A stretch of 64,000 bases of DNA from Deltaproteobacteria bacterium. Its GTDB lineage: Bacteria > Myxococcota_A > UBA9160 > UBA6930. The notes beneath the pieces are model-generated. The model was not told the origin of the DNA, searched no databases, and was given only the letters and a program-made list of their open reading frames with translations. The first letter of the stretch is position 1, and each line of letters opens with the position of its first letter. Location: NCBI GenBank assembly GCA_016875395.1, contig VGRF01000009.1, positions 85,237-149,236 on the forward strand. The letters are read 5' to 3'. Positions 27,107 through 37,238 of this stretch are shown piece after piece. The position numbers were made by a program, and so were the translations under genes.

Positions 27107-28303
27107 ATGAGCGAGCGAGCGGTGCGAGTGACGGGCTTTCGCTGGGCGGGCGTGCGCTGCGGGATCAAGACGCGCGGCGCCGATTTGATGCTGCTCGCGA
27201 GCGATCGCCCTGCGAACGCGGCGGGCGTGCTCACGCGCAACGTCGTGGCGAGCGCGCCGGTGCAGGTGACCCGCGCGCACTTGAGGCGCGGCGTCGCGCG
27301 CGCGGTCGTCGCGAACAGCGGCTGCTCGAACGTGGCGATGGGCGCGCAGGGGATGCGCGACGCGCGCACGATGGCGGCGCTCGCGGCGCTCGCGATCGGT
27401 GCCGCGCCGCGCGACGTGCTCGTGGCATCGACGGGCGTGATCGGCGAGCCGCTGCCGATGGCGAAGATCGCGAGCGGCATCGCGAAGGCGGCGCCCGCGC
27501 TCGCGAACGACGGCATCGCCGCCGCGGCGCGCGCGATCATGACCACGGATACGGTGCCGAAGATCGCGGGCGCCACGTTCCGCGTGGGCGCGACGCGCTG
27601 CACGGTGGCGGGCATCGCGAAGGGCTCGGGGATGATCGAGCCCAACATGGCCACAATGCTCTCGTTCCTCGCGACCGACGCGGCCGTAACGACTCGCGTG
27701 CTGCGCGCGATCTGGCGCGAGGTCGCGGACCAGACCTACAACCGCGTCACGGTCGACGGCGAGACCAGCACGAGCGACACCGCCGTGGTGCTCGCGAACG
27801 GCGCGAGCGGCGCCGCGAACCTCTCGAGCGCGCGCAGCAGCGGCGGCGCGAAGCTCGCGGGCGCGCTGCTCGAAGTGGCGACCGCGCTCGCGAAGATGCT
27901 CGCGCGCGATGGCGAGGGCGCGACCAAGCTCGTGACGATCGAGGTGACTGGGGCGAAGAACGACGCGCAGGCCGCCGCCGCGGGCCGCCGCATCGCGAAC
28001 TCGCTGCTCGTGAAGACGGCGCTGTTCGGTGGCGACCCGAATTGGGGGCGAATCCTGCAAACGGTCGGCGCAGAGCGCGTCGCACTCGATCTCGCGAAGA
28101 CCGAGGTGGAGCTGTGTGGCGTCCCGGTCTTCGCGCGCGGCGCGAGCAGCGGCCCGGCGGCCCGCAAAGCCGCCGGTAAGCGCATGCGGGGCAACGAGAT
28201 TTCCATCGCCGTCGCGCTCGGCGCAGGCAAAGGCAGCGCGCGCCTGTGGACGTGCGATCTCTCCTACGACTACGTGAAGGTGAACGCGGACTACACCACC
28301 TGA
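27107..28303 (+). CDS. argJ: Bifunctional glutamate N-acetyltransferase/ornithine acetyltransferase
   Basis: 398 residues. The self-cleavage site and nucleophile Thr are in EPNMATMLSFLATDA (ATML), and GETSTSDTAVVLANG follows. ArgJ transfers acetyl groups between N-acetylornithine and glutamate in arginine biosynthesis and is cleaved into two chains. GGGAGG precedes the ATG. It stands alone between secA and an exported-protein gene. Confidence 0.95.
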   Translation: MSERAVRVTGFRWAGVRCGIKTRGADLMLLASDRPANAAGVLTRNVVASAPVQVTRAHLRRGVARAVVANSGCSNVAMGAQGMRDARTMAALAALAIGAAPRDVLVASTGVIGEPLPMAKIASGIAKAAPALANDGIAAAARAIMTTDTVPKIAGATFRVGATRCTVAGIAKGSGMIEPNMATMLSFLATDAAVTTRVLRAIWREVADQTYNRVTVDGETSTSDTAVVLANGASGAANLSSARSSGGAKLAGALLEVATALAKMLARDGEGATKLVTIEVTGAKNDAQAAAAGRRIANSLLVKTALFGGDPNWGRILQTVGAERVALDLAKTEVELCGVPVFARGASSGPAARKAAGKRMRGNEISIAVALGAGKGSARLWTCDLSYDYVKVNADYTT

Positions 28304-28410
28304 GTCGTCGCGCGCGTGGGAATGCGAACGCGCCCCCGCGCGAATCGGATTGCCTCCTGGGAGCCTCTACACCTAGGCTCGTTCGCTGTTGGGGGCCTTG
28401 GAGGCTCGAG

Positions 28411-29901
28411 ATGCGTCTCGCGATCGTTGCAGCTGCTGCGCTCCTCGCTGCTTCCTCGGCCGAAGCGCGCGTCTACACGTTCGTGAATCTGCTCGACTCG
28501 ACGCAGCAGACGATCTCGACGAACGCGCAGTGCCTCGCGCCTTCGATCAACAGCCTCGGGGAGGTGGCGCTGCTCGCAGGGTCTGGTGCAACGCGCGGCA
28601 TCTACAAGGCGTCGGGCGGCTCACTCACGCTTCTCGCGGGCGCGAGCTTCGGCGGAGCGCCGCGGATCTTCGACGAAGTCGGCTGCCGCGGCCCTTCGAT
28701 CAACGATCAAGGGCGCGTCGCGTTCTGGGCCGAGACCCAGGGCGCGGGCGCGGACGGCATCTACATCGCGGACGCCACGGGGGTCTACACCGTCGCGGAT
28801 TCGACCGGGCCGTTCGGGCGTTTCGATGACGCGTGCTGCCCGCCCTACGTGATGCTCAACGAGAACGGCCTGGTCGCGTTCGTCGCGCGCTTCGACGCGC
28901 CCGGACCGGAGGCGATCTACGTCGGCAATGACGCCGGGGTGCTCCCCGTCTACAGCTCGGCCAACACCTCGTTCGAGAGGTACGAGCATGGGCCCGCGAT
29001 CAACGACGCGGGGAAGCTCGCCTTCTTCGCGTCCAACGCAGACGAGTCGGACCGGGGCCTGTTCGTCGGCAACGGCGGCGCGCTGTCGAAACGACTCGAC
29101 TACTACGACGCTTGCTCGCTCAGCCTCGAGACGAACATCGACAACACGGACCGCGCGAGCTTCGCGGGCGACATCGGGAGCACTTGCCCCAGCGTCACCG
29201 AGATCTACCTCACGACCGCGACGACGATCGTGCCCGCCGCGCTGCCTCCCGTGATCTCGTTCTGGTTCGATCCGCCGTCCTTCGCGAACAACGGCGAGTA
29301 CGCGTTCAACGGGATGAGCGGCGGCCTGCTCGGCGTCTACGTCGGAGGCACGACCAGCACGCCCGTGATTCGCGTGGGCGACCCGCTGTTCGGCTCGACG
29401 GTCGCGAGCGCTCAAATCGGGCGACAGGGCGCCAACGCCCAGGGGCAGGTCGTCTTCTGGTACAGCCTCGCGAACGGCGTCACCGGCTACGCGCGGGCTG
29501 ATGCGACCCCGGACTGCGCCAACGGCATCGACGACGACGCCGATGGGAAGACTGATCTGCTGGATGCCGGCTGCTCGGGCGCGAGCGACCTGTCCGAACG
29601 CACGACCCTCTACTCGTGCGACGACGGCCTCGACAACGACGCCGACGGCCTGATCGACTATCCGAGCGACATCGGCTGCGCGAACGCGAAGGGCAAGAAA
29701 GAGAATCCCCAGTGCAGCGACGGGATCGACAACGACGGCGACACCTTCATCGACTACCCCGCTGACACGGTCTGCACGAGCCCGACCGGCTCGAACGAGA
29801 ACCCGCCGCCGCCGTCCAACGGGTGCGGCATCGGCCCGGAGCTGGCGGCGGCGATTCCGCTGCTCGCGTGGCTGCGACGGCGTAGGCGCGGCGCCGCATA
29901 G
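28411..29901 (+). CDS. Exported protein with Asp-rich repeats and MYXO-CTERM-like tail
   Basis: 496 residues: a signal peptide (LAIVAAAALLAASSAEA), then a body of repeated strand motifs such as PSINSLGEVALLAGSG, PSINDQGRVAFWAET and PAINDAGKLAFFASN, suggesting a beta-propeller-like fold. Three Asp-rich repeats follow (NGIDDDADGKTD, DGLDNDADGLID, DGIDNDGDTFID), each linked to a Cys and resembling calcium-binding loops. The C-terminus has GCGIGPELAAAIPLLAWL then RRRRR: a Cys/Gly motif, hydrophobic helix and Arg cluster typical of sorting tails. Likely exposed at the cell surface after processing (inference). GGAGG lies before the ATG. Confidence 0.75.
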   Translation: MRLAIVAAAALLAASSAEARVYTFVNLLDSTQQTISTNAQCLAPSINSLGEVALLAGSGATRGIYKASGGSLTLLAGASFGGAPRIFDEVGCRGPSINDQGRVAFWAETQGAGADGIYIADATGVYTVADSTGPFGRFDDACCPPYVMLNENGLVAFVARFDAPGPEAIYVGNDAGVLPVYSSANTSFERYEHGPAINDAGKLAFFASNADESDRGLFVGNGGALSKRLDYYDACSLSLETNIDNTDRASFAGDIGSTCPSVTEIYLTTATTIVPAALPPVISFWFDPPSFANNGEYAFNGMSGGLLGVYVGGTTSTPVIRVGDPLFGSTVASAQIGRQGANAQGQVVFWYSLANGVTGYARADATPDCANGIDDDADGKTDLLDAGCSGASDLSERTTLYSCDDGLDNDADGLIDYPSDIGCANAKGKKENPQCSDGIDNDGDTFIDYPADTVCTSPTGSNENPPPPSNGCGIGPELAAAIPLLAWLRRRRRGAA

Positions 29902-30002
29902 CCGGCGCCCCTCCGTTCGCCGAAAGCCCAGCAAATTCGCGGCTCCGCGCCTATCGCGCGCGCGGTGTGTCTGCTAATTCCGCCGCCACTTCACACGCAT
30001 CC

Positions 30003-30020
30003 GGACCGCCCCAGCGGTCC
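30003..30020 (+). promoter_or_regulatory. Hairpin in the rpsB leader
   Basis: GGACCGC-CCCA-GCGGTCC forms a 7-bp stem with a 4-nt loop, about 90 nt before the rpsB start. S2 operons are often autoregulated through their leader; whether this hairpin takes part is unknown. Confidence 0.35.
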
Positions 30021-30110
30021 CGCGACCCCCAGGCGGCGAGGGCCTCTGGAATCTGGCGCGGGTTGGGGAATCGCGGCCGGGGCGGACGCACAACCGCGAA
30101 GGGAAGCTCC

Positions 30111-31064
30111 ATGTCCGAAGGCCAGGGCCAGACGCCCGCCGCACCCGCCACCATGACGACCGCGATGTCCGCGCGGCGTCGCCCCGATGTCCGCAGCCTG
30201 CTCGACGCGGGCGCCCACTTCGGCCACCAGACGCGGCGCTGGAATCCGCGCATGCGCAACTTCATCTTCGGCGAGCGCGACGGCATCCACATCCTCGACC
30301 TCGACCAGACCGTGCCGCGGCTCGACGCTGCGCTCGAGTTCCTGCGCGAGACGGTCGCGAGCGGCGGCAAAGTGCTGTTCGTCGCCACGAAGCGGCAGGC
30401 GCAGGATCTCGTGAAGGCCGAAGCCGAGCGCTCGGGTCAGTTCTACGTGAACAACCGCTGGCTCGGCGGAATGCTCACCAACTGGCGCACGGTTCGGAAG
30501 TCGCTCGAGATGTTCAAGGGGTCGCTCGAGATCCTCGGCGACGAAGAGCAGCAGAAGCTGCGCTCGAAGAAGGAGCTTTCGCGCATCACCCGCGAGGTGG
30601 AGAAGTACAAGAAGTCGCTCGACGGCATCCGCGAGATGCAAAAGCTGCCCGACGCGCTGTTCGTCGTCGACGTGGCGAAGGAGCACATCGCGATCAGCGA
30701 AGCGCGCCGGCTCGGCATCCCGATCGTCGCGATCGTCGACTCGAACTGCGACCCCGATGGCATCGACTTCGTGGTGCCCGGCAACGACGACGCGATTCGC
30801 GCGCTCGAGCTGTACTTCGCACTCGCGGCCGACGCGTGCATCGACGGCGCGAGCGTTCACAACGAGCGCGTCGTCCAGGGCGGCGGTGAGCCGCGCAGCG
30901 CGGAGGGCGAGACGACCGCCGCAGGTCGCCGCGTGATCGAGATCAAGCAGCCGCCGCGGCGCGGTCGCGGCGCGACCGGCACTCACGGCGGTGGCGGCGG
31001 CGGACGCGGCCGGCGCGCGCCGGGCGGTGCGCACAGCGAAGGCGGCGACACCGAGGCGGAGTAA
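30111..31064 (+). CDS. rpsB: 30S ribosomal protein S2
   Basis: 317 residues, longer than the usual 240-260. The core begins DVRSLLDAGAHFGHQTRRWN and holds NNRWLGGMLTNW and PDALFVVDVAKEHIAI. The extra length is an N-terminal Ala/Thr extension and a Gly/Arg-rich C-terminal tail (GGGGGGRGRRAPGG). The ATG at 30111 follows AAGGGA. First gene of the rpsB-tsf-pyrH-frr cluster. Confidence 0.96.
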   Translation: MSEGQGQTPAAPATMTTAMSARRRPDVRSLLDAGAHFGHQTRRWNPRMRNFIFGERDGIHILDLDQTVPRLDAALEFLRETVASGGKVLFVATKRQAQDLVKAEAERSGQFYVNNRWLGGMLTNWRTVRKSLEMFKGSLEILGDEEQQKLRSKKELSRITREVEKYKKSLDGIREMQKLPDALFVVDVAKEHIAISEARRLGIPIVAIVDSNCDPDGIDFVVPGNDDAIRALELYFALAADACIDGASVHNERVVQGGGEPRSAEGETTAAGRRVIEIKQPPRRGRGATGTHGGGGGGRGRRAPGGAHSEGGDTEAE

Positions 31065-31107
31065 CTCCGCCCAAGGCAATTGAATCGTCAGGGATCGGAG
31101 ATAGAAC

Positions 31108-31977
31108 GTGGCTGAGATTTCCGCAGCGGTGGTGAAGGATCTGCGCGACAAGACCGGCGCGCCGATGATGGACTGCAAGAAGGCCCTCACCGACGCGAAC
31201 GGCGACCAAGCGCGCGCCTTCGAGCTGCTGCGCGAGCGCGGCCTCGCGAAGGCCGCCAAGCGCGCGGGCAAGGACACCACCGAGGGCACGATCGCGCTCG
31301 CGACGGGCGACGGCGTGGCCGCGTTGATCGAGCTCGGCTGCGAGACCGACTTCGTCGCGAAGACGCCCGACTTCCAGGCGCTCGCGACGTCGCTCGCGAA
31401 GGCGGCGGTGGACGCGAACGCGTCGACGGCGGACGGCGTGCTCGGCGCGAGCGTCGGCGGAACGAAGGGTTCGGACGTGATCGCGAGTGCGATCGGGCGC
31501 ATCGGCGAGAACATCCAGCTGAAGCGCGTCGAGAAGCTCGCGTCGCCGGGCGGCGTCGCGGGGGGCTACATCCACGCGGGCGGCAAGCTCGGCGTCGTGG
31601 TCGCGCTCGCGACGACGGCGCGCGGCGACGGCGTGAGTGGGCTCGCCAAGGACGTCGCGATGCACGTGGCGGCGGCCGACCCCAGCCCCGTCGCGATCGA
31701 CCGCGACGGCGTGCCGAAGGAGCTGCTCGATCGCGAGGCAGAGATCTTTCGAATTCAGGCGCTGAAGGAAGGCAAGCCCGAGAAGATCGTCGAGCGCATC
31801 GTCGAGGGCCGCATCAAGAAGTACTACAGCGAGGTGTGCCTGCTCGAGCAGCCGTTCGTGAAGGACCCTGACAAGTCCGTCTCGAAGCTGCTCGCCGAAG
31901 CCGGAGCGAAGCTCGGCGCGCCGATTCAGGTCGTCGCGTTCAAGCGCTTCCGGCTCGGCGAGACGAGCGGGGAGTAA
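31108..31977 (+). CDS. tsf: Translation elongation factor Ts
   Basis: 289 residues. The N-terminal UBA-like part contains [19 protein letters not shown], followed by the core with [17 protein letters not shown]-Ts exchanges GDP for GTP on EF-Tu. GTG start preceded by GGAG. It lies 43 bp after rpsB, the standard arrangement. Confidence 0.97.
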   Translation: MAEISAAVVKDLRDKTGAPMMDCKKALTDANGDQARAFELLRERGLAKAAKRAGKDTTEGTIALATGDGVAALIELGCETDFVAKTPDFQALATSLAKAAVDANASTADGVLGASVGGTKGSDVIASAIGRIGENIQLKRVEKLASPGGVAGGYIHAGGKLGVVVALATTARGDGVSGLAKDVAMHVAAADPSPVAIDRDGVPKELLDREAEIFRIQALKEGKPEKIVERIVEGRIKKYYSEVCLLEQPFVKDPDKSVSKLLAEAGAKLGAPIQVVAFKRFRLGETSGE

Positions 31978-32012
31978 TCACAGCCGCGGTGCCTGCGGCG
32001 AAGAGGGGAGCG

Positions 32013-32723
32013 ATGCCGAGATACCGGCGCGTGCTGCTGAAGCTCTCAGGCGAAGTGCTCGCCGGCGACGCGCGTTTCGGCATTCAGCCCAGCGTGCTGC
32101 GCGCGATCGCGGAGGAAGTCCGCGACGTGAAGCAGGACGGCGCCGAGCTCGGCATCGTGATCGGCGGCGGCAACATCATTCGCGGCGTCAGCGCTGCGAA
32201 CGAAGGCATGGACCGCGCGACCGCCGACTACATGGGCATGATGGCCAGCGTGATGAACGCCGTCGCCATGCAGGACGCGCTCGAGAAGCTCGGCATGATC
32301 TCGCGCGTGCTTTCCGCGCTCGACATCCGCGAAGTCGCCGAGCCGTACATCCGCCGCCGCGCGACGCGCCACCTCGAGAAGGGCCGCATCGTGATCTTCG
32401 CCGGCGGCACGGGGAACCCGTACTTCACGACCGACACTGCCGCCGCGCTACGCGCCGCCGAGATCGAGGCCGACGTCGTGCTCAAGGCCACGAAGGTCGA
32501 CGGCGTGTACAGCGCTGATCCCGCGAAGGTGGCGAGCGCGTCGCGCTACGAGCGGCTCACCTACGACGACGTGGTGAAGCAAGGTCTCGGCTTCATGGAC
32601 CAGGCCGCGATCGCGCTGTGCCGCGAGAACGGTTTGCCGATCGTCGTGTTCGACATGACCGTCGCGGGGAACATCCGCAAAGTGGTCGCCGGCGAGTCGA
32701 TCGGCACCGTGATTTCGGACTAG
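32013..32723 (+). CDS. pyrH: UMP kinase
   Basis: 236 residues of the amino-acid-kinase fold: [44 protein letters not shown]. It makes UDP from UMP and is allosterically tuned by GTP/UTP. GAGGGGAG precedes the ATG at 32013; an in-frame upstream GTG (31989) is less likely. Confidence 0.97.
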   Translation: MPRYRRVLLKLSGEVLAGDARFGIQPSVLRAIAEEVRDVKQDGAELGIVIGGGNIIRGVSAANEGMDRATADYMGMMASVMNAVAMQDALEKLGMISRVLSALDIREVAEPYIRRRATRHLEKGRIVIFAGGTGNPYFTTDTAAALRAAEIEADVVLKATKVDGVYSADPAKVASASRYERLTYDDVVKQGLGFMDQAAIALCRENGLPIVVFDMTVAGNIRKVVAGESIGTVISD

Positions 32724-32739
32724 CGCGAGGGGGACTCAG

Positions 32740-33309
32740 ATGGCGGGGGATGACGTCGCGATCGTGCTCGGCGAGGCGAAGGACGAGATGGAGAAGTCGC
32801 TGCGCAGCCTGCGCATCGAGCTCCAGAAAGTGCGCACCGGCCGTGCGAACCCGGCGCTGCTCGAGAACGTGAACGTCGATTACTACGGCACGCCAACGCC
32901 ACTGCGGCAGCTCGCGAACCTGTCGGCGCCCGATCCGCGCCTGATCGTGGTCTCCCCGTACGACCGCGGCGCGATCGGCGACCTCGAGCGCGCGATCAAG
33001 GCCGCGAACCTCGGCTTCACCCCCAACAACGACGGCAAGATCATCCGCATCCCGATCCCGCCGCTCACCGAAGAGCGCCGCAAGGACCTGGTGAAGCAGG
33101 TCAAGAAGATGGCCGAAGAGCACAAGATCGGCGTGCGGGACGCGCGCCGCGGCGCGATGGAGATGGTCAAGGAGCTCGAGGACGACGGCACGATCTCGAC
33201 CGACGACAAACGCCGCGTCGAGAAGCAGGTGCAGGATCTGACGGACGATCACGTCAAGAAGATCGACGAGATGATCGCGCACAAGGAAAAGGAAGTGCTG
33301 GAGGTTTGA
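32740..33309 (+). CDS. frr: Ribosome recycling factor
   Basis: 189 residues, close to the usual 185. It shows LRIELQKVRTGRANPALLE, YYGTPTPLRQLANL and the helical C-terminus DLVKQVKKMAEEHKIGVRDA. It splits post-termination ribosomes with EF-G. Last gene of the rpsB cluster before a 343-bp gap. Confidence 0.97.
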   Translation: MAGDDVAIVLGEAKDEMEKSLRSLRIELQKVRTGRANPALLENVNVDYYGTPTPLRQLANLSAPDPRLIVVSPYDRGAIGDLERAIKAANLGFTPNNDGKIIRIPIPPLTEERRKDLVKQVKKMAEEHKIGVRDARRGAMEMVKELEDDGTISTDDKRRVEKQVQDLTDDHVKKIDEMIAHKEKEVLEV

Positions 33310-33348
33310 GGGGGATGCAGCGCGCCGCGCAGCACGCGCCGAGAAGCG

Positions 33349-33369
33349 CTCGCGAGCTTCGCTCGCGAG
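33349..33369. terminator. Hairpin downstream of frr
   Basis: CTCGCGAGC-TTC-GCTCGCGAG is a perfect 9-bp stem with a 3-nt loop, 40 bp after the frr stop. The TTC loop resembles the hairpin behind secA. No T-run follows. Confidence 0.5.
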
Positions 33370-33392
33370 ACGCCGCACGCGCGGCACACGCT

Positions 33393-33482
33393 CCGCGCGC
33401 GCGAGTCCGCGACGCGCGCCCCCCGCGCGCGAGTCATCGCAGCGCGCCCCACTTCCCGCGCGCGAGTCTTCGACGCGCGCGC
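33393..33482. repeat. Three imperfect tandem repeats (about 31 bp)
   Basis: Each unit begins CGCGCGCGAGTC, followed by a variable dinucleotide and a GCGCGC-rich end; units start at about 33393, 33423 and 33456. Too few, too short and too unlike spacers to be a CRISPR array. Confidence 0.6.
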
Positions 33483-33652
33483 CCACCACTCGCTCCCCGC
33501 CCCCATCCCGCCCGCCCCCTCCTCACCACGCCGGTTGACGCCCACCACGCAGCGGCCTGCGCGACGCCGAATCAGCGGCGGCGCCAGCCGCCCGCTGCAT
33601 TCGGCGAGCGCAGCCGCGCACACCGCGCAGCCCCTAACAAGCGAGCCGCGTC

Positions 33653-34414
33653 GTGAACGAACCGCGCCCCGCCAAGATCCCGACCCACGTCGCCGTGATC
33701 ATGGACGGCAACGGCCGCTGGGCAGAGTCGCGCGGCCTCGTGCGCACGGACGGCCATCGCGCGGGCATGGAGACGGTGCGCACGATCGTGCGCGCGGCGC
33801 GCGAGCTCGGCGTTCGCTGGCTCACGCTCTACGCGTTCTCCTCCGAGAACTGGAATCGCCCGAAGAGCGAAGTCGACTACCTGATGCGCCTGCCCGAGGA
33901 GTTCTTCGAGAAAGAGCTTCCGGAGGTGATCGAGAAGAACGTGCGCATCCTCGCGATCGGCAAGCGCGACCGCCTGCCGCTCGGCGTGCGGCGCTCGCTC
34001 GAGAACGCGATCGCGCGCACCGCGCACAACACGGGCATGCGGCTCGTGTTCGCGCTCAGCTACGGCGGGCGGGGCGAGCTGGTGGAGGCTGCGCGCCGCA
34101 TGCTGCGCGACGCGGATCTCGGGCGGCTCACGCCGGAGGCGCTCAGCGAGAAAACTTTCGCGCAGTACCTCGACGAGCCGGACATGCCCGACGTCGACCT
34201 GCTGATTCGCACCGGCGGCGAGTACCGCGTCTCGAACTTCCTGCTCTGGCAGATCGCGTACGCGGAGATCATCACCAGCGACGCGATGTGGCCCGACTTC
34301 GGTCGCGAGCGCCTCGAAGCCGCGATCGCCGAGTACCAGCGCCGCGAGCGCCGCTTCGGCCTGACGAGCGCGCAGGTGCGAGGCGGGCGGGGCGAGCCCC
34401 AGGGCGGCGCGTGA
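33653..34414 (+). CDS. uppS: Isoprenyl transferase (undecaprenyl diphosphate synthase)
   Basis: 253 residues. HVAVIMDGNGRWAESRGL at the start, FSSENWNRPKSEVDYLM, and DLLIRTGGEYRVSNFLLWQ with AYAEI are family signatures for cis-prenyltransferases. It makes the C55 lipid carrier for cell-wall precursors. GTG start. It overlaps dxr by 4 bp; the cdsA gene usually found between them is missing here. Confidence 0.96.
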   Translation: MNEPRPAKIPTHVAVIMDGNGRWAESRGLVRTDGHRAGMETVRTIVRAARELGVRWLTLYAFSSENWNRPKSEVDYLMRLPEEFFEKELPEVIEKNVRILAIGKRDRLPLGVRRSLENAIARTAHNTGMRLVFALSYGGRGELVEAARRMLRDADLGRLTPEALSEKTFAQYLDEPDMPDVDLLIRTGGEYRVSNFLLWQIAYAEIITSDAMWPDFGRERLEAAIAEYQRRERRFGLTSAQVRGGRGEPQGGA

Positions 34415-35577
34415 AGCGAATCGCGCTCCTCGGGAGCACCGGCTCGATCGGCGAGCAGACGCTCGCGGTCGTCGCCGAGTTTCCCGCGCGTTATCAGGTC
34501 ACGGCGCTCGCCGCGGGCAAGCAGATCGAGAAGCTCGCCGCGCAGGTGAAGCGCTTCCGCCCGCAGCTCGTCGCGGTCGCGGACGAAGCGGGCGCGCGCG
34601 AGCTGCGCGCGCGGCTCGGCGCCGACGCGCCCGCGATCGAGATCGGCGCGCGCGGACTCATCGCCGTTGCCGAGGCGCCCGCAGATTGCGTCGTGTCCGG
34701 CCTCGTCGGCGCGATCGGTCTCGCGCCGACGCTCGCCGCGGTTCGTGCGCGCCGCGATGTCGCGCTCGCCAACAAGGAAGTGCTCGTGATGGCGGGCGCG
34801 CTCGTGCGCCGCGAGCTCGAGCGAAGCGGCGCGACGCTGCTGCCCGTCGACTCCGAGCACAGCGGCGCGTTCCAGGCACTCGCCGGGCACCGCCGCGAGG
34901 ACGTGCACAAGCTCACGCTCACTGCGTCTGGCGGGCCGTTCCGCACGTGGAGCGCGGAGCAGATGGAGCGCGCCACGGTCGCCGAGGCGCTGAAGCACCC
35001 GAACTGGGCGATGGGCCCGAAGATCACGATCGACTCGGCGACGCTCGCGAACAAGGCGCTCGAGGTGATCGAGGCGCGCTGGCTGTTCGACCTGCCCGCG
35101 GAGAAGGTGGCCGTCGTGGTGCATCCGCAGTCGATCGTGCACGCGCTCGTCGAGTACGTGGACGGCTCGGTGCTCGCGCAGCTCGGCATGCCGGACATGC
35201 GCGTCCCGATCTCGCTCGCGCTGGCGTGGCCCGAGCGCCTGCCGCTCGCGCTGCCGCGCCTCGATCTCGCGCAGCAAAAGCGCCTCGACTTCGAGCCGCC
35301 CGACCCGAAACGCTTTCCGTGCCTCGAGCTCGCCTGGGCCGCGCTCGCCGGGGGCGAAGCGGCCCCGGCGGTGTTCAACGCGGCGAACGAAGTCGCGGTC
35401 GCCGCGTTCCTCGCCGGCGAGATCGCGTTCCCCGCGATCGCACGCACGAACGCGCGCGTGCTCGAAGCGCACCTTGCGGCGGGCGGTGCGGCGCTCACTA
35501 GTCTCGAAGACATCCTCGCGATCGACGCCGACGCCCGGCGGCGCGCGCGCGAGTGCGTGGAGGAGCTGCGCGCGTGA
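34411..35577 (+). CDS. dxr: 1-deoxy-D-xylulose-5-phosphate reductoisomerase
   Basis: 388 residues. NADPH-binding [25 protein letters not shown], metal/substrate motif [12 protein letters not shown] and ASGGPFRTW. Second step of the MEP isoprenoid pathway. GTG overlaps the uppS stop, and its own stop overlaps rseP, so the three genes form a coupled operon. Confidence 0.97.
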   Translation: MKRIALLGSTGSIGEQTLAVVAEFPARYQVTALAAGKQIEKLAAQVKRFRPQLVAVADEAGARELRARLGADAPAIEIGARGLIAVAEAPADCVVSGLVGAIGLAPTLAAVRARRDVALANKEVLVMAGALVRRELERSGATLLPVDSEHSGAFQALAGHRREDVHKLTLTASGGPFRTWSAEQMERATVAEALKHPNWAMGPKITIDSATLANKALEVIEARWLFDLPAEKVAVVVHPQSIVHALVEYVDGSVLAQLGMPDMRVPISLALAWPERLPLALPRLDLAQQKRLDFEPPDPKRFPCLELAWAALAGGEAAPAVFNAANEVAVAAFLAGEIAFPAIARTNARVLEAHLAAGGAALTSLEDILAIDADARRRARECVEELRA

Positions 35578-37229
35578 ACGCACTACTGGAACTTCCGAGC
35601 ACGTTCGGCGTGTTCGTGCTCGTGCTCGGCGTGCTCGTGACGGTGCACGAGCTCGGGCATTTTCTCGCGGCGCGCGCGTGCGGCGTGCGCGTGCTGAAGT
35701 TCTCGATCGGCTTCGGCAACCCGATCGGCTTCGGCCGCTGGCGAGCGCGCTGGGAGCGCGGCGGCACCGAGTACGTCGTCGCGTGGATCCCGCTCGGCGG
35801 CTTCGTGAAGATGCTCGGCGAGAACCCGGGCGAGGAGGACTCGCCGCAAGCGCGCGCCGATCGCGCCCACGCACTGCCGAGCCAGCCGCTCTGGAAGAAG
35901 CTCACGATCACACTTGCGGGCCCACTCGTGAACTTGTTGTTGCCGATCTTTGTTTTCATTGGCGCGCTCTGGATCGGTCTCGATCGCCCCGCACCCGTCG
36001 TCGGCACGGTCGAGCGCTCGTCTCCCGCGGAGGCGGCTGGCGTGCTCCCGGGCGATCGAGTTCTCGCAGTCGACGGCGACTCGGTGAGCGATTGGAGCGC
36101 CGTCGAAAGCGCGATCCGCGACCGCGCGGGCGCGGGAATCGCGCTCACGATCGAGCGCGCGGGTGCGACGCAGGAGCTCGCGATTACGGCGCAGCAGCGC
36201 AGCGGCATCGACATGACCGGCATCGCGACCGAGGTGGGCTGGATCGGCGTGCATCACGAGCGGCAGCTCGCACTGCTCGCGATTCCGGATCCCGCGAGCC
36301 CCGCGGCGCAGGCGGGCCTCGAGTCGGGCGACCGCGTCGTCGCGCTGAACGGCACGAAGCTCGAGGCGTGGCACGAGCTCGCTGCGGCGTACGCGACCGC
36401 ACGCGGCGAGGTGACGCTGCGCGTCGCGCGCGGCGAGAAGAACGAGGAGCGCGACGTGCGGGCGCCCGCGCTCGGCTCGCTCGAGGCGCTCGGCGTGACG
36501 ACCGCGGTGATCGTGAACGAAGTCTCTGCGGGCAGCCCTGCCGCCAAGGCGGGGCTCGCGCCCGGCGACTTGTTGGTGGCGGTGAACGGTCATCCGATCG
36601 GAACGTTCCAAACCTTTGCCGAAGCGGTCCGCGCCAGCGAAGGCGCGGCGCTGGCGGTCGACTTCGTGCGGGGCGGCGAGACCAAGGCCGTGTCGATCGC
36701 GCCCGAGAAGATGCGCACGGAGATCGCTCCGGGTGTGTTCGAGAACGTGTATCGGGTCGGAATCGCGGGCGCGGCGGGGCTCGCGGCCGGCGCGTTCGAC
36801 GTGCAGCGCATCCGCAATCCACTCGTCGCGATCCCGCGCGCGATCGAGATGACCGGCGCGATGACCGCGCAGTTCCTCAAGGGCCTCGGGCACATCTTCG
36901 CGGGCCGCGTCTCGCGCGACGCGATCGGCGGCCCGATCGAGATCGCGCGTCAGGCCAAGATCGCGTGGGACTTCGGCTGGGAGTCGTTCCTCCGCATGCT
37001 CGTCCTGATCAGCATCAACCTCGGCATCCTGAACCTGCTGCCGATTCCCGTGCTCGATGGCGGTCAGGCGATCATGTACACGCTCGAGGCCGCGCTGAAG
37101 GATCGCTTCACGCTGCGTGCGCGAGAGATCGCGCAAACCGTGGGCTTCGCGCTGCTTCTCACGCTGATGATGTTCGCGCTCTACAACGACTTCACGAAGC
37201 ACGTGATCGGCTTCTTCCGCGATCTCTGA
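35574..37229 (+). CDS. rseP: RIP (site-2) metalloprotease RseP, with apparently three PDZ domains
   Basis: 551 residues, about 100 longer than E. coli RseP. Zinc motif HELGH at 25-29 in the first membrane helix; [16 protein letters not shown] near 485 supplies the second metal site. Between them three PDZ-like segments are visible ([54 protein letters not shown]), whereas most homologues have one or two. It cuts membrane-bound anti-sigma factors or signal-peptide remnants. GTG start overlapping dxr. Confidence 0.93.
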   Translation: MNALLELPSTFGVFVLVLGVLVTVHELGHFLAARACGVRVLKFSIGFGNPIGFGRWRARWERGGTEYVVAWIPLGGFVKMLGENPGEEDSPQARADRAHALPSQPLWKKLTITLAGPLVNLLLPIFVFIGALWIGLDRPAPVVGTVERSSPAEAAGVLPGDRVLAVDGDSVSDWSAVESAIRDRAGAGIALTIERAGATQELAITAQQRSGIDMTGIATEVGWIGVHHERQLALLAIPDPASPAAQAGLESGDRVVALNGTKLEAWHELAAAYATARGEVTLRVARGEKNEERDVRAPALGSLEALGVTTAVIVNEVSAGSPAAKAGLAPGDLLVAVNGHPIGTFQTFAEAVRASEGAALAVDFVRGGETKAVSIAPEKMRTEIAPGVFENVYRVGIAGAAGLAAGAFDVQRIRNPLVAIPRAIEMTGAMTAQFLKGLGHIFAGRVSRDAIGGPIEIARQAKIAWDFGWESFLRMLVLISINLGILNLLPIPVLDGGQAIMYTLEAALKDRFTLRAREIAQTVGFALLLTLMMFALYNDFTKHVIGFFRDL

Positions 37230-37238
37230 GCGAAGCAG

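Larger units (their letters stand above)
33310..33652. other. 343-bp gap between frr and uppS
   Basis: No gene is supported. It contains a perfect hairpin just after frr (33349-33369), three tandem imperfect 31-bp repeats (33393-33482), and a 24-nt element (33594-33617) that recurs upstream of rplM. Confidence 0.6.

Noticed and set aside
33393..33482. CRISPR array
   Set aside because: Only three units, degenerate, without distinct spacers or cas genes nearby.
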